64,000 bases of DNA from Clostridiales bacterium Firm_14 (GCA_001604135.1 LVAT01000013.1:124001-188000); one strand, 5' to 3'; shown: positions 42,105-51,935, counted from the stretch's first letter. Notes: generated from the letters alone by a model not told the origin. Program-made: numbers and translations.

Positions 42105-42980
42105 ATGATTTGGGATTATTTTGTTGCTTTTATTTTTGGCGTTGTTGAAGGCATTACCGAGTGGCTTCCCGTAAGTTCCACGGGCCACATGATCATATTA
42201 AATGAGTTCTTGAAGCTCAATGTATCGCCTGAATTCTATGACCTTTATCTCGTAGTGATCCAGTTAGGCGCTATACTGGCCGTTATTGTCATATTCTGGA
42301 AAGAGATATGGCCTTTCGGGATCAAGAATAACGATCATCCGTTCTCAAAGACCGGCGTCGGCAGATATGTTATGAAGGATAAGATCATCCTTTGGCTTAA
42401 GATAGCGCTCGCATGCGTTCCTGCTGCTGTCGTTGGCGTTCTTTTCGACGATTGGCTTGATGAGCACCTTTATAACTATTTCGTTGTTGCCATCGCTCTT
42501 ATCGTATTCGGCGTTGCATTTATCGTTGTCGAATACCTCATGAAGAACAGAAATCCCATCGTTAAGACCGTAAACCAGCTTAACTGGGGACATGCTCTTG
42601 CTATCGGTATTTTCCAGCTCTTTGCAGCTGTTTTCCCGGGCGCTTCCAGATCAGGCTCCACTATCGTAGGTTCTATTGCTATCGGAATCAAAAGGGAAGC
42701 GGCAGCAAAGTTTACTTTCTTCCTTGCCATCCCCGTAATGTTCGGTGCGAGCCTTCTTAAGATCGTTAAGTATGACGGAGGCGTAACCGCTCATGAGGTC
42801 GGTCTTCTTCTTGTAGGAATGGTTACTGCATTTGGTGTCAGCCTTCTTATCATCAAGCAGCTCATGGCATTCATCAGAAAGCATACATTCTCATGCTTCG
42901 GCTGGTATCGTATCGGCCTCGGGATCCTTGTCCTGATCCTTGGTGCAGCAGGCGTAATCGGCGGCGGTACTCCGGCTTAA
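42105..42980 (+). CDS. uppP: Undecaprenyl-diphosphatase (BacA/UppP)
   Basis: UppP is an integral membrane phosphatase that recycles undecaprenyl diphosphate to the carrier lipid used for cell-wall export. Its family signatures are intact: 'EGITEWLPVSSTGHM' near the N-terminus (catalytic Glu-rich region) and 'FPGASRSGSTIVG' in the second repeat (Arg and Ser of the active site). About eight hydrophobic helices are visible. Length (291 aa) is normal. It is 36 bases after leuA with GAGGAG near the start codon, and a gap of roughly 75 bases follows before a new extended -10 promoter. Overexpression of this family gives bacitracin resistance. Confidence 0.94.
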   Translation: MIWDYFVAFIFGVVEGITEWLPVSSTGHMIILNEFLKLNVSPEFYDLYLVVIQLGAILAVIVIFWKEIWPFGIKNNDHPFSKTGVGRYVMKDKIILWLKIALACVPAAVVGVLFDDWLDEHLYNYFVVAIALIVFGVAFIVVEYLMKNRNPIVKTVNQLNWGHALAIGIFQLFAAVFPGASRSGSTIVGSIAIGIKREAAAKFTFFLAIPVMFGASLLKIVKYDGGVTAHEVGLLLVGMVTAFGVSLLIIKQLMAFIRKHTFSCFGWYRIGLGILVLILGAAGVIGGGTPA

Positions 42981-43033
42981 TTTCCGATTGCCAAATAACT
43001 CTTTTATTTTTAATAAGTATATTAGCTTGTTTA

Positions 43034-43042
43034 TGCTATAAT
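43034..43042 (+). promoter_or_regulatory. Extended -10 promoter (TGCTATAAT)
   Basis: TG at 43034-43035, one base, then TATAAT at 43037-43042 forms an extended -10 box in the gap after uppP. No convincing -35 box is seen, as expected for this class. It lies 36 bases before the TTG start at 43079. Confidence 0.6.
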
Positions 43043-43078
43043 TCACAATGAATTATTATGCGGACAGGAGATGTCTTT

Positions 43079-43837
43079 TTGCGCAAATATATCTACAACA
43101 GCCGTGACGTAGCGGCTTACTTCAAGTATTTCTCGGTTCCGAGCTACCTTGAAGTGTCATATATGCAGTATATCTTCAATCTCGGCAGTAAGGTTTTGGC
43201 TGAGCCCCTTACGCGCGATTTTGAATCTTTTAAGAAGGATGTCTACAGGGAGCTCTATTTCCTGTGGGCTAACGGTTTTGAGAACGAGAAGGCTGATATC
43301 TCGAAGATGACCTCTGATGGCGATCTCTCGCTTATCTGCGACCAGGAATGTATCTGCCTCGAGTCTTATATGAAGCTTATCTGCCTTCATTTGATCTTTT
43401 CGAGCAATCTGCCTTACATCACGCTGAATTTCACGGGCCTTATGACTCAGCTCGGCATTAAGTGTGACGTATCTCTCTATGAAGCTAACTGTAAGACGGT
43501 CTGCGATTCATTGCAGCTTGAGGTGTTCGATGCCTTCGGAAAGCCTTTTGATCTGTCACTCGGCATTCCGGATGAGCTCTTGAGAGTATCTTTGAGCGCC
43601 GAATTCAAGCAGGGTCTTGATTCCAGGAACTTCAAGGATGCATTGCGATCTGAGCAGATGAACTGGCTCATGGACCTTAAGGATAAGTCCTTTAAGTTAT
43701 TCGGTTCCATTCAGCCGCGTAAGAAAACAACAAGGAGCCGCACTTCAGGCTCTTCCAATAAGAACTACAGAAATTCGGGTAATAACGTAGTTCGCAATCA
43801 GGCGCAGCCTAAGGGCACGCCCAAGACTAACAGATAA
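43079..43837 (+). CDS. Unknown protein with basic, Asn/Ser/Arg-rich tail
   Basis: I do not recognise this 252-residue protein. The body (~residues 1-200) is helical, with leucine- and cysteine-containing hydrophobic patches ('LICLHLIFSSNLPYI') that look like a buried core and not a membrane helix. The last ~45 residues are basic and low in complexity ('RKKTTRSRTSGSSNK'), typical of nucleic-acid-binding or disordered tails. I use TTG 43079 because ACAGGAGA at 43064-43071 lies eight bases before it; ATG 43058 has no ribosome binding site. An extended -10 promoter is just upstream, and the large activase starts 19 bases after its stop, so it heads that operon. A role in RNA or ribosome biology is a guess only. 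Confidence 0.6.
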   Translation: MRKYIYNSRDVAAYFKYFSVPSYLEVSYMQYIFNLGSKVLAEPLTRDFESFKKDVYRELYFLWANGFENEKADISKMTSDGDLSLICDQECICLESYMKLICLHLIFSSNLPYITLNFTGLMTQLGIKCDVSLYEANCKTVCDSLQLEVFDAFGKPFDLSLGIPDELLRVSLSAEFKQGLDSRNFKDALRSEQMNWLMDLKDKSFKLFGSIQPRKKTTRSRTSGSSNKNYRNSGNNVVRNQAQPKGTPKTNR

Positions 43838-43856
43838 ACCACTTGGAGGGTAAGTG

Positions 43857-46800
43857 ATGGGCAAGGTATACAAGCTTGGTCTTGATATCGGATCTACAAC
43901 GATCAAGGTCGTTCTCTTGGACGGCGAGAAGATAATCCACAGCGATTATCAGAGACACCATTCGGATGTATCAGGTCTTTTAAATGACCTTTTTGAAGAT
44001 CTGAACAAGAAATTCCCCGGAATCGACGTTGACGTTGTTATCACGGGTTCAGGCGGACTTTCAGTAGCTAACTGGCTCGGCTTTAAGTTCACTCAGGAAG
44101 TTATGGCTGAGACTCAGGCGATCAAGACATATCACCCTGAGACAGACGTAATCATCGAGCTCGGCGGTGAGGATGCCAAGATCACATACATGCATCCTGT
44201 ACTTGAGCAGCGAATGAACGGCACTTGCGCAGGCGGCACCGGTTCGTTCATCGACCAGATGGCTTCTCTTTTGCAGACTGATGCCGACGGCCTTAATAAT
44301 TTCGCGAAAGATTACAGATCACTTTATACTATCGCAAGCCGCTGCGGCGTTTTCGCAAAGTCCGATCTCCAGCCCCTTATCAATGAGGGAGCGGCGAAAG
44401 AAGACCTCGCGGCTTCGATCTACCAGTCCGTTGTAAACCAGACTATCTCCGGCCTTGCATGCGGCAGACCGATCAAGGGCAATGTCACATTCTTAGGCGG
44501 TCCTTTGTTCTTTAATTCAGAGCTTAGAAATGCTTTCGAGCGCACCTTGGAAGGCAAGGTCGATTCATTCTGGATGCCTGAAGAGGCCCAGATCTACGTT
44601 GCTTTAGGCGCAGCTTTATCAGCTGACGGCAAGAATCCCGTTAACCTTTCCGACCTGCTCGAAAAGCTTAAGAACAGGGAAGGCTTCGTTCCGGATATCA
44701 TCAGGATCGACCCTATCTTCAAGAGCAAGGAAGACAAGAAGGCTTTTGATGACCGTCACATGAAGGATCAGATCCCTGTCCTTAACATTAAGGACCAGAC
44801 GGGCGCACTTTTCCTTGGCGTTGATGCAGGTTCCACAACGACTAAAGCAGTTGTTATCAACAGGAAGGGCGATCTTGTTTACACATATTACGCAAGCAAT
44901 AAGGGTAATCCTGTAATGAGCGCAGTTGCGATCATGAAGGATATCTATTCGAAGATGCCCGACGACTGCTACATTGCTCACTCATGCGTTACAGGTTACG
45001 GTGAGAACATCATCAAGGCCGCTTTGAACATCGATGAGGGCGAGATCGAGACTATGGCTCACTTCCAGTCAGCTAAATTCTTCTGCCCGGATGTTGATTT
45101 CATCATTGATATCGGCGGTCAGGACATGAAGTGCATGAAGATCAGGAACGGCGTCATCGATTCCATCATGCTCAATGAGGCATGTTCTTCAGGCTGCGGT
45201 TCATTCATTCAGACATTTGCGCAGACTTTGGGCCTTACGACGCCTGAGTTTGCTGAAGCTGCTTTATCTTCGACTAAGCCTGTCGATCTCGGAACACGCT
45301 GTACCGTATTCATGAACTCCAAGGTTAAGCAGGCGCAGAAGGAAGGTGCTTCCGTAGGCGATATCTCTGCAGGCCTTTCATATTCAGTCGTAAGAAACGC
45401 GCTCTATAAGGTTATCAAGATCCGTGATACAGAGCAGCTCGGTAAGAACATCGTCGTTCAGGGCGGTACGTTCCTTAACGATGCTATCTTAAGATGTTTC
45501 GAGCTCGTATCCGGAAGAGACGTTATCAGACCTAATGTTGCAGGCCTGATGGGCGCTTTCGGCGCAGCTCTCATCGCAAGGAAGAGAGGCCATGAAGACG
45601 GCAGATCTAATGTTCTCGGAAAGGATGAACTGGATTCATTCAAGATGGATACCGAGAATACACAGTGTCAGGGCTGCACAAATCACTGCCGCCTTACCAT
45701 TGCTACTTTCTCAAACGGCACGAAGTTCGTATCAGGCAACCGCTGCGAGAGAGGCGAGGACTTAGCGCTCGACAGGGAGCCTGCAAGCGATAAGAAGAAG
45801 CTCCCTAATCTTTTCGATTACAAGTATTCAAGAACATTCAGCTACTATAAGCCTTTAAAGCTTGAGGATGCTCCCAGAGGAGAGATCGGAATTCCGCGCG
45901 TACTTAACCAGTATGAGAATTATCCTTTCTGGTTTACCGTACTTACAAAGCTCGGATTCAGAGTCCTTATCTCCGCAAGATCTTCTCACAAGATCTACGA
46001 AGGCGGTATGGAGACGATTCCTTCCGAGTCTGTATGCTATCCTGCAAAGCTTGCTCACGGCCATATCGAGAATCTCATTGACCGCGGCATCACGACGATC
46101 TTCTATCCTGATGTTCCTTATGAGAATATCGAGAACCAGAATTCGAATAACCACTACAATTGTCCTATCGTATGTTCTTATCCTGAGGTAATCAGAAACA
46201 ATGTTGAGAACCTTCTCGAAAAGAACATCAGATACTTAAATCCTTTCATGCCTTTGGACAACCTTGATAACGTAGCGCTCCATCTTACAGAGTGTTTTGA
46301 TTATCTCGGCGTTTCCGCTGAGGAAGCAAAGCAGGCAGTTCAGGCAGGTTCAGAGGAGTACTTCAAGTACAAGGAAGACATCAGAAATAAGGGTCAGGAG
46401 ATCCTTAAGGAGATGGAAGAAAAGGGCCTTAAGGGAATCGTTCTTGCAGGCAGACCTTATCACTGCGATCCTGAGATCAACCACGGTATCCCTCAGATGA
46501 TCAATTCTCTTGGTCTTGCAGTACTTACTGAAGATTCAGTTGCAAAGCCCGGTGTATTAAAGCGTCCTATCAGAGTCATCGACCAGTGGATGTATCACAC
46601 GAGACTTTATGAGGCAGCTGCATTCGTTATTACAAGACCTGACTTAGAGCTTGTACAGCTTACGAGCTTCGGCTGCGGCCTTGATGCCGTTACATCTGAC
46701 CAGGTTCAGGAGATCCTTGAGACATCAGGCAAGCTCTACACGCTCCTTAAGATCGACGAAGTAAGCAACTTGGGCGCAGCAAGGATCAGAATGAGATCAC

Positions 46801-48302
46801 TTGTAGTTGCAATGAACGAGCGTCAGGAGCTTATCGATAAGGGCGAAGCAAGGGTATTCGTTCCTGAAGAAAACGACAGCGCTCCTTACACATTGCAGCG
46901 TGTTGAATTTACTAAGGAACATAAGAAGAATCACACTATCCTGGCCCCCCAGATGGCGCCTGTCCAATTCGAGCTTGTTGAGTCCGTATTCCATAAGCAC
47001 GGATATAAGTTAAAGCTCTTAAAGCAGGCTACACGTGAGGATATCGAGTGCGGTCTTAAGTTCGTTAATAACGACGCATGCTTCCCGACGATAATCGTTG
47101 TCGGACAGATGATAAATGCGATCTTAAAAGGCGAGATCGATCCAGATAATACGACGCTTGCAATAACACAGACGGGCGGCGGTTGCCGTGCTACTAACTA
47201 TGTAGCGTTCCTGCGTAAGGCTTTGAAGGAAGCAGGTTATCCGCAGATCCCTGTCATCACGATCTCTGCTCAGAGATTCGAAAAGAATGAAGGTTTTGAA
47301 TACACGATCTCATTCGCGCTCGATGCAATCAAGGCACTCTGCGCAGGCGATATGCTCTCTACATTGCTCTTGAGAGTAAGGCCTTACGAGAAGGTTCCGG
47401 GTTCTGCTAATGCCCTGTATTCCTACATAAACAGGATCGGCAGAAAGCTTTTCAATCCCAAGAACTTAAATGACGACCTTACCGAGAGATATGATGTCAT
47501 GATGCCTAACAGTTACTTTTCCAAGTCCATCGAGGAGAAGAAGGAGATCCTGGATTGCCTCTCACAGATCGGTGTTGATTTCGATAATCCTCCGGTAATA
47601 ACGAAGTATAAGGAATTCGTTAAGTTCGCAGTATCCAAGTTCGATGCGCTTCCTCTGGCAGATATTCCGAGAAAGCCTCGTGTCGGTCTTGTTGGCGAGA
47701 TCTTAGTAAAGTTCCAGCCTGATGCAAATAACAATGCAATTGATGTTATCGAAGCAGAAGGCTGCGAAGCAGTGCTTCCGGGCGTATTGGACTTCTTCCT
47801 GTACTGCGCTTATAACCCTGTATGGCAGGCACAGAACCTCGGCAAGAGCAAGAAGACCGGTTATATCATGAAGACTGCAATAAGATTCCTTGAGTCTTTG
47901 AGAAAGCCTATAAATAAGGAGTTTGCAAAGACAAACGGCAAGTTCATGCTGACAGAGAGGATTCAGGAACTGGCTGAGAAATCTTCTACCGTATTAAGCT
48001 GCGGCAACTCCTGCGGTGAGGGCTGGTTCCTTACAGCTGAGATGATCGAGCTTATCCAGGACGGCGTTCCGAACATCATCTGCGCACAGCCTTTCGCGTG
48101 CCTCCCTAACCATGTAACAGGCAAGGGCATGATCAAGGAATTGAGAAGACAGTATCCTAAGTCAAATATCGTTCCGATCGACTACGATCCGGGCGCATCT
48201 GAAGCTAACCAGCTTAACCGTATCAAGCTCATGATCAGCACAGCGCGTGCCGTAAGAGAGCAGGAAATTGAAGATGAGAAGAAAGCGAACGGGGGCAACT
48301 GA
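43857..48302 (+). CDS. Giant acyl-CoA dehydratase activase-like protein (two BadF ATPase domains plus CoA-dehydratase-like part)
   Basis: This is a 1482-residue protein of the 2-hydroxyacyl-CoA dehydratase activase group found in anaerobes. Two actin-fold ATPase domains are seen: residues ~5-265 ('LGLDIGSTTIKVV', 'GTCAGGTGSFIDQ') and ~320-575 ('LGVDAGSTTTKAV', 'IGGQDMKCMKI', 'SSGCGSFIQT'). A cysteine motif ('CQGCTNHCRL') follows near 603, then HgdB/DUF2229-like segments ('YPAKLAHGHIENL', 'AGRPYHCDPEINHG') to the C-terminus. Known activases bind a [4Fe-4S] cluster and inject an electron into the dehydratase using ATP. The true substrate of the fused giant proteins is not known to me. ATG 43857 follows a GGAGGG site. 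The stop codon overlaps the polA start. Confidence 0.85.
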   Translation: MGKVYKLGLDIGSTTIKVVLLDGEKIIHSDYQRHHSDVSGLLNDLFEDLNKKFPGIDVDVVITGSGGLSVANWLGFKFTQEVMAETQAIKTYHPETDVIIELGGEDAKITYMHPVLEQRMNGTCAGGTGSFIDQMASLLQTDADGLNNFAKDYRSLYTIASRCGVFAKSDLQPLINEGAAKEDLAASIYQSVVNQTISGLACGRPIKGNVTFLGGPLFFNSELRNAFERTLEGKVDSFWMPEEAQIYVALGAALSADGKNPVNLSDLLEKLKNREGFVPDIIRIDPIFKSKEDKKAFDDRHMKDQIPVLNIKDQTGALFLGVDAGSTTTKAVVINRKGDLVYTYYASNKGNPVMSAVAIMKDIYSKMPDDCYIAHSCVTGYGENIIKAALNIDEGEIETMAHFQSAKFFCPDVDFIIDIGGQDMKCMKIRNGVIDSIMLNEACSSGCGSFIQTFAQTLGLTTPEFAEAALSSTKPVDLGTRCTVFMNSKVKQAQKEGASVGDISAGLSYSVVRNALYKVIKIRDTEQLGKNIVVQGGTFLNDAILRCFELVSGRDVIRPNVAGLMGAFGAALIARKRGHEDGRSNVLGKDELDSFKMDTENTQCQGCTNHCRLTIATFSNGTKFVSGNRCERGEDLALDREPASDKKKLPNLFDYKYSRTFSYYKPLKLEDAPRGEIGIPRVLNQYENYPFWFTVLTKLGFRVLISARSSHKIYEGGMETIPSESVCYPAKLAHGHIENLIDRGITTIFYPDVPYENIENQNSNNHYNCPIVCSYPEVIRNNVENLLEKNIRYLNPFMPLDNLDNVALHLTECFDYLGVSAEEAKQAVQAGSEEYFKYKEDIRNKGQEILKEMEEKGLKGIVLAGRPYHCDPEINHGIPQMINSLGLAVLTEDSVAKPGVLKRPIRVIDQWMYHTRLYEAAAFVITRPDLELVQLTSFGCGLDAVTSDQVQEILETSGKLYTLLKIDEVSNLGAARIRMRSLVVAMNERQELIDKGEARVFVPEENDSAPYTLQRVEFTKEHKKNHTILAPQMAPVQFELVESVFHKHGYKLKLLKQATREDIECGLKFVNNDACFPTIIVVGQMINAILKGEIDPDNTTLAITQTGGGCRATNYVAFLRKALKEAGYPQIPVITISAQRFEKNEGFEYTISFALDAIKALCAGDMLSTLLLRVRPYEKVPGSANALYSYINRIGRKLFNPKNLNDDLTERYDVMMPNSYFSKSIEEKKEILDCLSQIGVDFDNPPVITKYKEFVKFAVSKFDALPLADIPRKPRVGLVGEILVKFQPDANNNAIDVIEAEGCEAVLPGVLDFFLYCAYNPVWQAQNLGKSKKTGYIMKTAIRFLESLRKPINKEFAKTNGKFMLTERIQELAEKSSTVLSCGNSCGEGWFLTAEMIELIQDGVPNIICAQPFACLPNHVTGKGMIKELRRQYPKSNIVPIDYDPGASEANQLNRIKLMISTARAVREQEIEDEKKANGGN

Positions 48303-50998
48303 TGAGCACACTCCTTCTTGTTGACGGCAACTCAATAATCAACAGAGCATACTATGCCGTAATCGGCAGAGCTCCAATGACAGCGCCTGACGGTACACCG
48401 ACCGGTGCCGTAAACGGATTCTTTAATTCCGTACTTGGCGTCATGAAGGAATATAACCCTGATTACATGTGTGTTCTTTTCGACAGGAGAGAACCCACAT
48501 TCAGACATAAGATGAGCACGGATTATAAGGCTAACCGTAAGGGTATGCCTGATGACCTCGCTGCCCAGATGCCAGTAGTTAAGAATATGCTCGATCTCTA
48601 CGGCATCAAGCGCATGGAGCTTGCAGGATATGAAGCTGACGACCTTATCGGCACTTTGTCAAAACAGGGCGAGGCAGAAGGTATGGACGTTTATATCTTC
48701 AGCGGCGACCACGACGATTTCCAGCTGATCTCAGATAAGGTCTCAGTCATAATGCCGCAGTCGGGCAAGGGGAAAGAACCCAGAGTCTTATTCGACCGTA
48801 AGATGTTCGAAGAGACTTACGGCGTTAAGCCTGAAGTATTCGTTCAGGTAAAAGCTCTCATGGGTGATAATTCCGATAACATCAAGGGCGTCGAGAAGGT
48901 AGGAGAGAAGACTGCTTTTAAGCTGATAGCAGACTACGGTTCATGCGAAGAAGTTTTCAATAACGCAGATAAATTGTCTCCTGCTTTGGGCGAGAGGATA
49001 AAGAATTCCAAAGAACTCTTAGAGCTTAATATCAAGCTCTGCACGATCGACCGCGAATCTCCCGTTGAGGAAGGCGCTAAGGACTGCACATATCCTTCAG
49101 CGACAAGAGATTTTCCTGCATTGTCCGGCGTTCTTAACCGCCTCGCGTTAAGGTCGCTCATTAAGAAACTCGATCTCGAAGACATTAAGCCTTCAGGCTT
49201 TGAGACTACTGAAGAAGTTGATGATTTCACTTCTGGCATTTCCAAAGAAGTTGAGACATGCCTTAAGTCAGCGCTTAACATCAGGTATGAAGTGCCTTCA
49301 TCATTTGATTTTGATGATCTTAACTGCGGTATCGATTTTGTCGATATCATGTCAGGCAACAAGGTCATACTTCTTGACTGGAAAGCCAAGACCTTCTATG
49401 TGACAGATCCTGAAGATTTCGCCAAGTTGTCTTCTAGCAAGAAGGTAATGCCCGTATCCTACGAGTATAAGGACAGATCGAAGATAATTAGAGAGCCTTT
49501 GGCTTCCGTTGATTCCGTTTTCGATTGCGCGATCGCAGGATATGTTCTTAATATCCTTTCAGGCAAGCCTGATCTTCAGAGATTATATGAGAGCGTATTG
49601 AAATCCGCTTATCCCGTTGAGGACAAGAAGGGCCCTGTAAAGCAGCTTTCCTTATTCGATGAGATCACTGAAGATGACGGTTCATCGAAGGTTGAAGAGA
49701 CCTGTTCAAAGCTCCTTGCTGTTACGGCTATCGCGAAAGTGATGTCCCGTGACATCGAAAACGATAAGGACCTTAAGAGCCTGTTGTACGATATTGAATT
49801 CCCGCTCGTAATAACTCTTGATAAGATCGAGAGAAACGGTATGCACGTATCAGGCGAAAGGCTTTCAGAGCTTCACAGCGAGTATACAAAGCGTCTGGAA
49901 GATATCAGTGCCAGGGTTTTTGATGCGTGCGGCACGGAGTTTAATATTGGTTCTCCCAAGCAGCTTGCAGAGGTCCTGTTCGGCGAAAAGCACCTTAACC
50001 TGCCTTCTGGAAAGAAAGGCAAGAGCGGTGATTTCTCGACAGGTATCGATGAACTTAAGAGATTAAGACCTTATTTTCCGGAGATCGATTACATCATCGA
50101 ATACAGAGAGCTTTCAAAACTTGATTCCACATATGCCGTAGGCCTTGCAAGATCCATTAAGAGCGACAACAGGATCCATACGACATTTACTCAGGCAATG
50201 ACAAATACGGGAAGATTATCTTCAACAGAACCTAATCTCCAGAACATTCCGGTAAGGACAGAAGAGGGATCCAGACTCCGTGAAGCCTTTACTGCAGAGG
50301 AAGGCAAGATCTTAGTCGATGCCGACTATTCGCAGATCGAGTTAAGGCTTCTTGCTGCATTAAGCGGCGATGAAGTAATGTGCTCTGCGTTCTTAGACGG
50401 CGAAGACATCCATAAGAGAACTGCCGCTAAAGTCTACGGCGTAACTGAAGACATGGTTACGCATAAGATGAGAGCGACTGCAAAGACAGTAAACTTCAGT
50501 ATCATTTACGGTATCTCTGATTACGGCCTTGCGACTGATCTCGGTATCAGCTATAAGGAAGCTTCGGACCTTATCAAGGAATACAACAACCAGTTCCCGG
50601 GCGTAACTTCTTACCTCGAGTCTTTGCGCAAGTCAGGTGAAGAGAAGGGCTATGCGGTAACGATGTATGGACGTAAGAGGATCTTAAACGAGCTTAAGAG
50701 CCAGAACAGGAACATTAAGAATTTCGGTTACAGGGCAGCAATGAATACGCCGATACAGGGCACAGCCGCTGACATAATCAAGATCGCCATGAACCGCGTA
50801 TCCAAGGCATTATCAGAAAAGCTTCCTTCAGCAAAGCTCGTAATGCAGGTACACGACGAACTTATATGCGAATGTGATATTGAAGATAAGGATCTTTGCG
50901 CATCAATCCTTAAGGAAGAGATGGAAACGGCAGCTAAACTGAGCGTTCCGCTCCTTGCAGAAGTGGGATTTGGAAAAGACTGGCTGGAGGCTAAATAA
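48302..50998 (+). CDS. polA: DNA polymerase I, with no visible 3'-5' exonuclease motifs
   Basis: Pol I fills gaps and removes RNA primers in lagging-strand maturation and repair. The N-terminal 5'-3' nuclease (~1-300) shows 'LVDGNSIINRAYY' and 'FSGDHDDFQLIS'. The middle domain (~310-520), where E. coli has the 3'-5' proofreading site, lacks the D-x-E motif and looks like the inactive version of Bacillus Pol I. The polymerase domain has motif A 'DADYSQIELR' (Asp at ~675), motif B 'KTVNFSIIYGIS' and motif C 'QVHDEL'. Length (898 aa) is normal. The start codon overlaps the stop of the activase gene (TGATG), and coaE starts in the same way at its end. Confidence 0.96.
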   Translation: MSTLLLVDGNSIINRAYYAVIGRAPMTAPDGTPTGAVNGFFNSVLGVMKEYNPDYMCVLFDRREPTFRHKMSTDYKANRKGMPDDLAAQMPVVKNMLDLYGIKRMELAGYEADDLIGTLSKQGEAEGMDVYIFSGDHDDFQLISDKVSVIMPQSGKGKEPRVLFDRKMFEETYGVKPEVFVQVKALMGDNSDNIKGVEKVGEKTAFKLIADYGSCEEVFNNADKLSPALGERIKNSKELLELNIKLCTIDRESPVEEGAKDCTYPSATRDFPALSGVLNRLALRSLIKKLDLEDIKPSGFETTEEVDDFTSGISKEVETCLKSALNIRYEVPSSFDFDDLNCGIDFVDIMSGNKVILLDWKAKTFYVTDPEDFAKLSSSKKVMPVSYEYKDRSKIIREPLASVDSVFDCAIAGYVLNILSGKPDLQRLYESVLKSAYPVEDKKGPVKQLSLFDEITEDDGSSKVEETCSKLLAVTAIAKVMSRDIENDKDLKSLLYDIEFPLVITLDKIERNGMHVSGERLSELHSEYTKRLEDISARVFDACGTEFNIGSPKQLAEVLFGEKHLNLPSGKKGKSGDFSTGIDELKRLRPYFPEIDYIIEYRELSKLDSTYAVGLARSIKSDNRIHTTFTQAMTNTGRLSSTEPNLQNIPVRTEEGSRLREAFTAEEGKILVDADYSQIELRLLAALSGDEVMCSAFLDGEDIHKRTAAKVYGVTEDMVTHKMRATAKTVNFSIIYGISDYGLATDLGISYKEASDLIKEYNNQFPGVTSYLESLRKSGEEKGYAVTMYGRKRILNELKSQNRNIKNFGYRAAMNTPIQGTAADIIKIAMNRVSKALSEKLPSAKLVMQVHDELICECDIEDKDLCASILKEEMETAAKLSVPLLAEVGFGKDWLEAK

Positions 50999-51603
50999 TG
51001 TTTGTATTAGGTATTACCGGTGGTATCGGCAGCGGCAAGAGCACTGTAAGTTCACTTCTTGCAGAAAGGGGACTTCCGGTCCTTGATGCGGATGAGATCT
51101 CCAGAAGCGTTACAGGTCCCATGGGCAGGGCAATGCCTGAGATTGCTGAGACTTTCGGAAAGAAAGTCGTTGCCGCAAACGGTGCTTTGAACCGCCGCGT
51201 TATGTCTGATATTGCTTTCGGAGACAAGAAGAAGCTAGATGATCTCAGCACGATCATTCACCGTCATGTTTTCGAGCAGATTGAAGAGACATTGAGCAAG
51301 GAAAAAGAGAAGGGCACCAAGTGCGTTGTCCTTGATGTTCCGATCCCGGTCAATAAGTTCCGTGAGCTCTGCAACCAGATCTGGGTAGTTACATGCGATA
51401 AGGATGTCAGACTTGCAAGACTTCAGAAGCGCGGAATGGAAAAGGAAGAAGCCGAGAGGCGCATAGCTGTCCAGATGACAGATGATGAATACTGTGAGCT
51501 TGGTGATCACTCGATCGATAATTCCTGGGATCTTGACGATCTGAAGGATAAGGTCGAAGTTCTGATCCGTGAGCAGCTTTACGAGAGAGGTATCAGGATA
51601 TGA
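50998..51603 (+). CDS. coaE: Dephospho-CoA kinase
   Basis: CoaE performs the last step of coenzyme A synthesis, phosphorylating dephospho-CoA on the 3'-hydroxyl of ribose. The P-loop is 'GITGGIGSGKST' at residues ~4-15. The typical 'LDADEISRSVT' follows near 30, and the C-terminal half has 'VLDVPIP' and 'RLQKRGMEKEEAERRI'. Length (201 aa) is normal. polA-coaE is a conserved Firmicute order, and the start overlaps the polA stop. Its 3' end overlaps the next small gene by four bases (ATGA). Confidence 0.94.
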   Translation: MFVLGITGGIGSGKSTVSSLLAERGLPVLDADEISRSVTGPMGRAMPEIAETFGKKVVAANGALNRRVMSDIAFGDKKKLDDLSTIIHRHVFEQIEETLSKEKEKGTKCVVLDVPIPVNKFRELCNQIWVVTCDKDVRLARLQKRGMEKEEAERRIAVQMTDDEYCELGDHSIDNSWDLDDLKDKVEVLIREQLYERGIRI

Positions 51604-51935
51604 ACATCGCTGCAGTAATAACGGCATGCATATTCCTTTTGGTCTCCATCTTGGCGCTGATATTCATGTTTGTCGGGAAGGCACCTTTTTGCAGGGGAAA
51701 GTATAAGGGTTTTTATCTTGGCTCATGCGGCGTATACATAAGCGGTGTTATTCTCGTCTTGATCTTTACGCTCATAATGAAGGGCCTTCCTGTCGCATAC
51801 GTTCTGATATCTGATATTACGATCACCGTTGTTTTTTGTTTTACTGTAGGTCTTATCTATTTCATGACAAGATCCATAGTGGAAGCAGCTTCCAAAGCTG
51901 AAGCAAAGGAAATCGATGACAAGAGCAAAGACTGA
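51600..51935 (+). CDS. Small membrane protein of unknown function
   Basis: This is a 111-residue protein with about three hydrophobic helices (residues ~4-27, 39-60 and 66-88) and a charged, probably cytoplasmic tail ('SKAEAKEIDDKSKD'). I do not recognise the family. It overlaps coaE by four bases and the following ElyC-like gene by 20 bases, so it is tightly coupled within the polA-coaE transcript. The protein could be a membrane anchor or chaperone for its neighbours, but there is no direct evidence. Confidence 0.6.
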   Translation: MNIAAVITACIFLLVSILALIFMFVGKAPFCRGKYKGFYLGSCGVYISGVILVLIFTLIMKGLPVAYVLISDITITVVFCFTVGLIYFMTRSIVEAASKAEAKEIDDKSKD

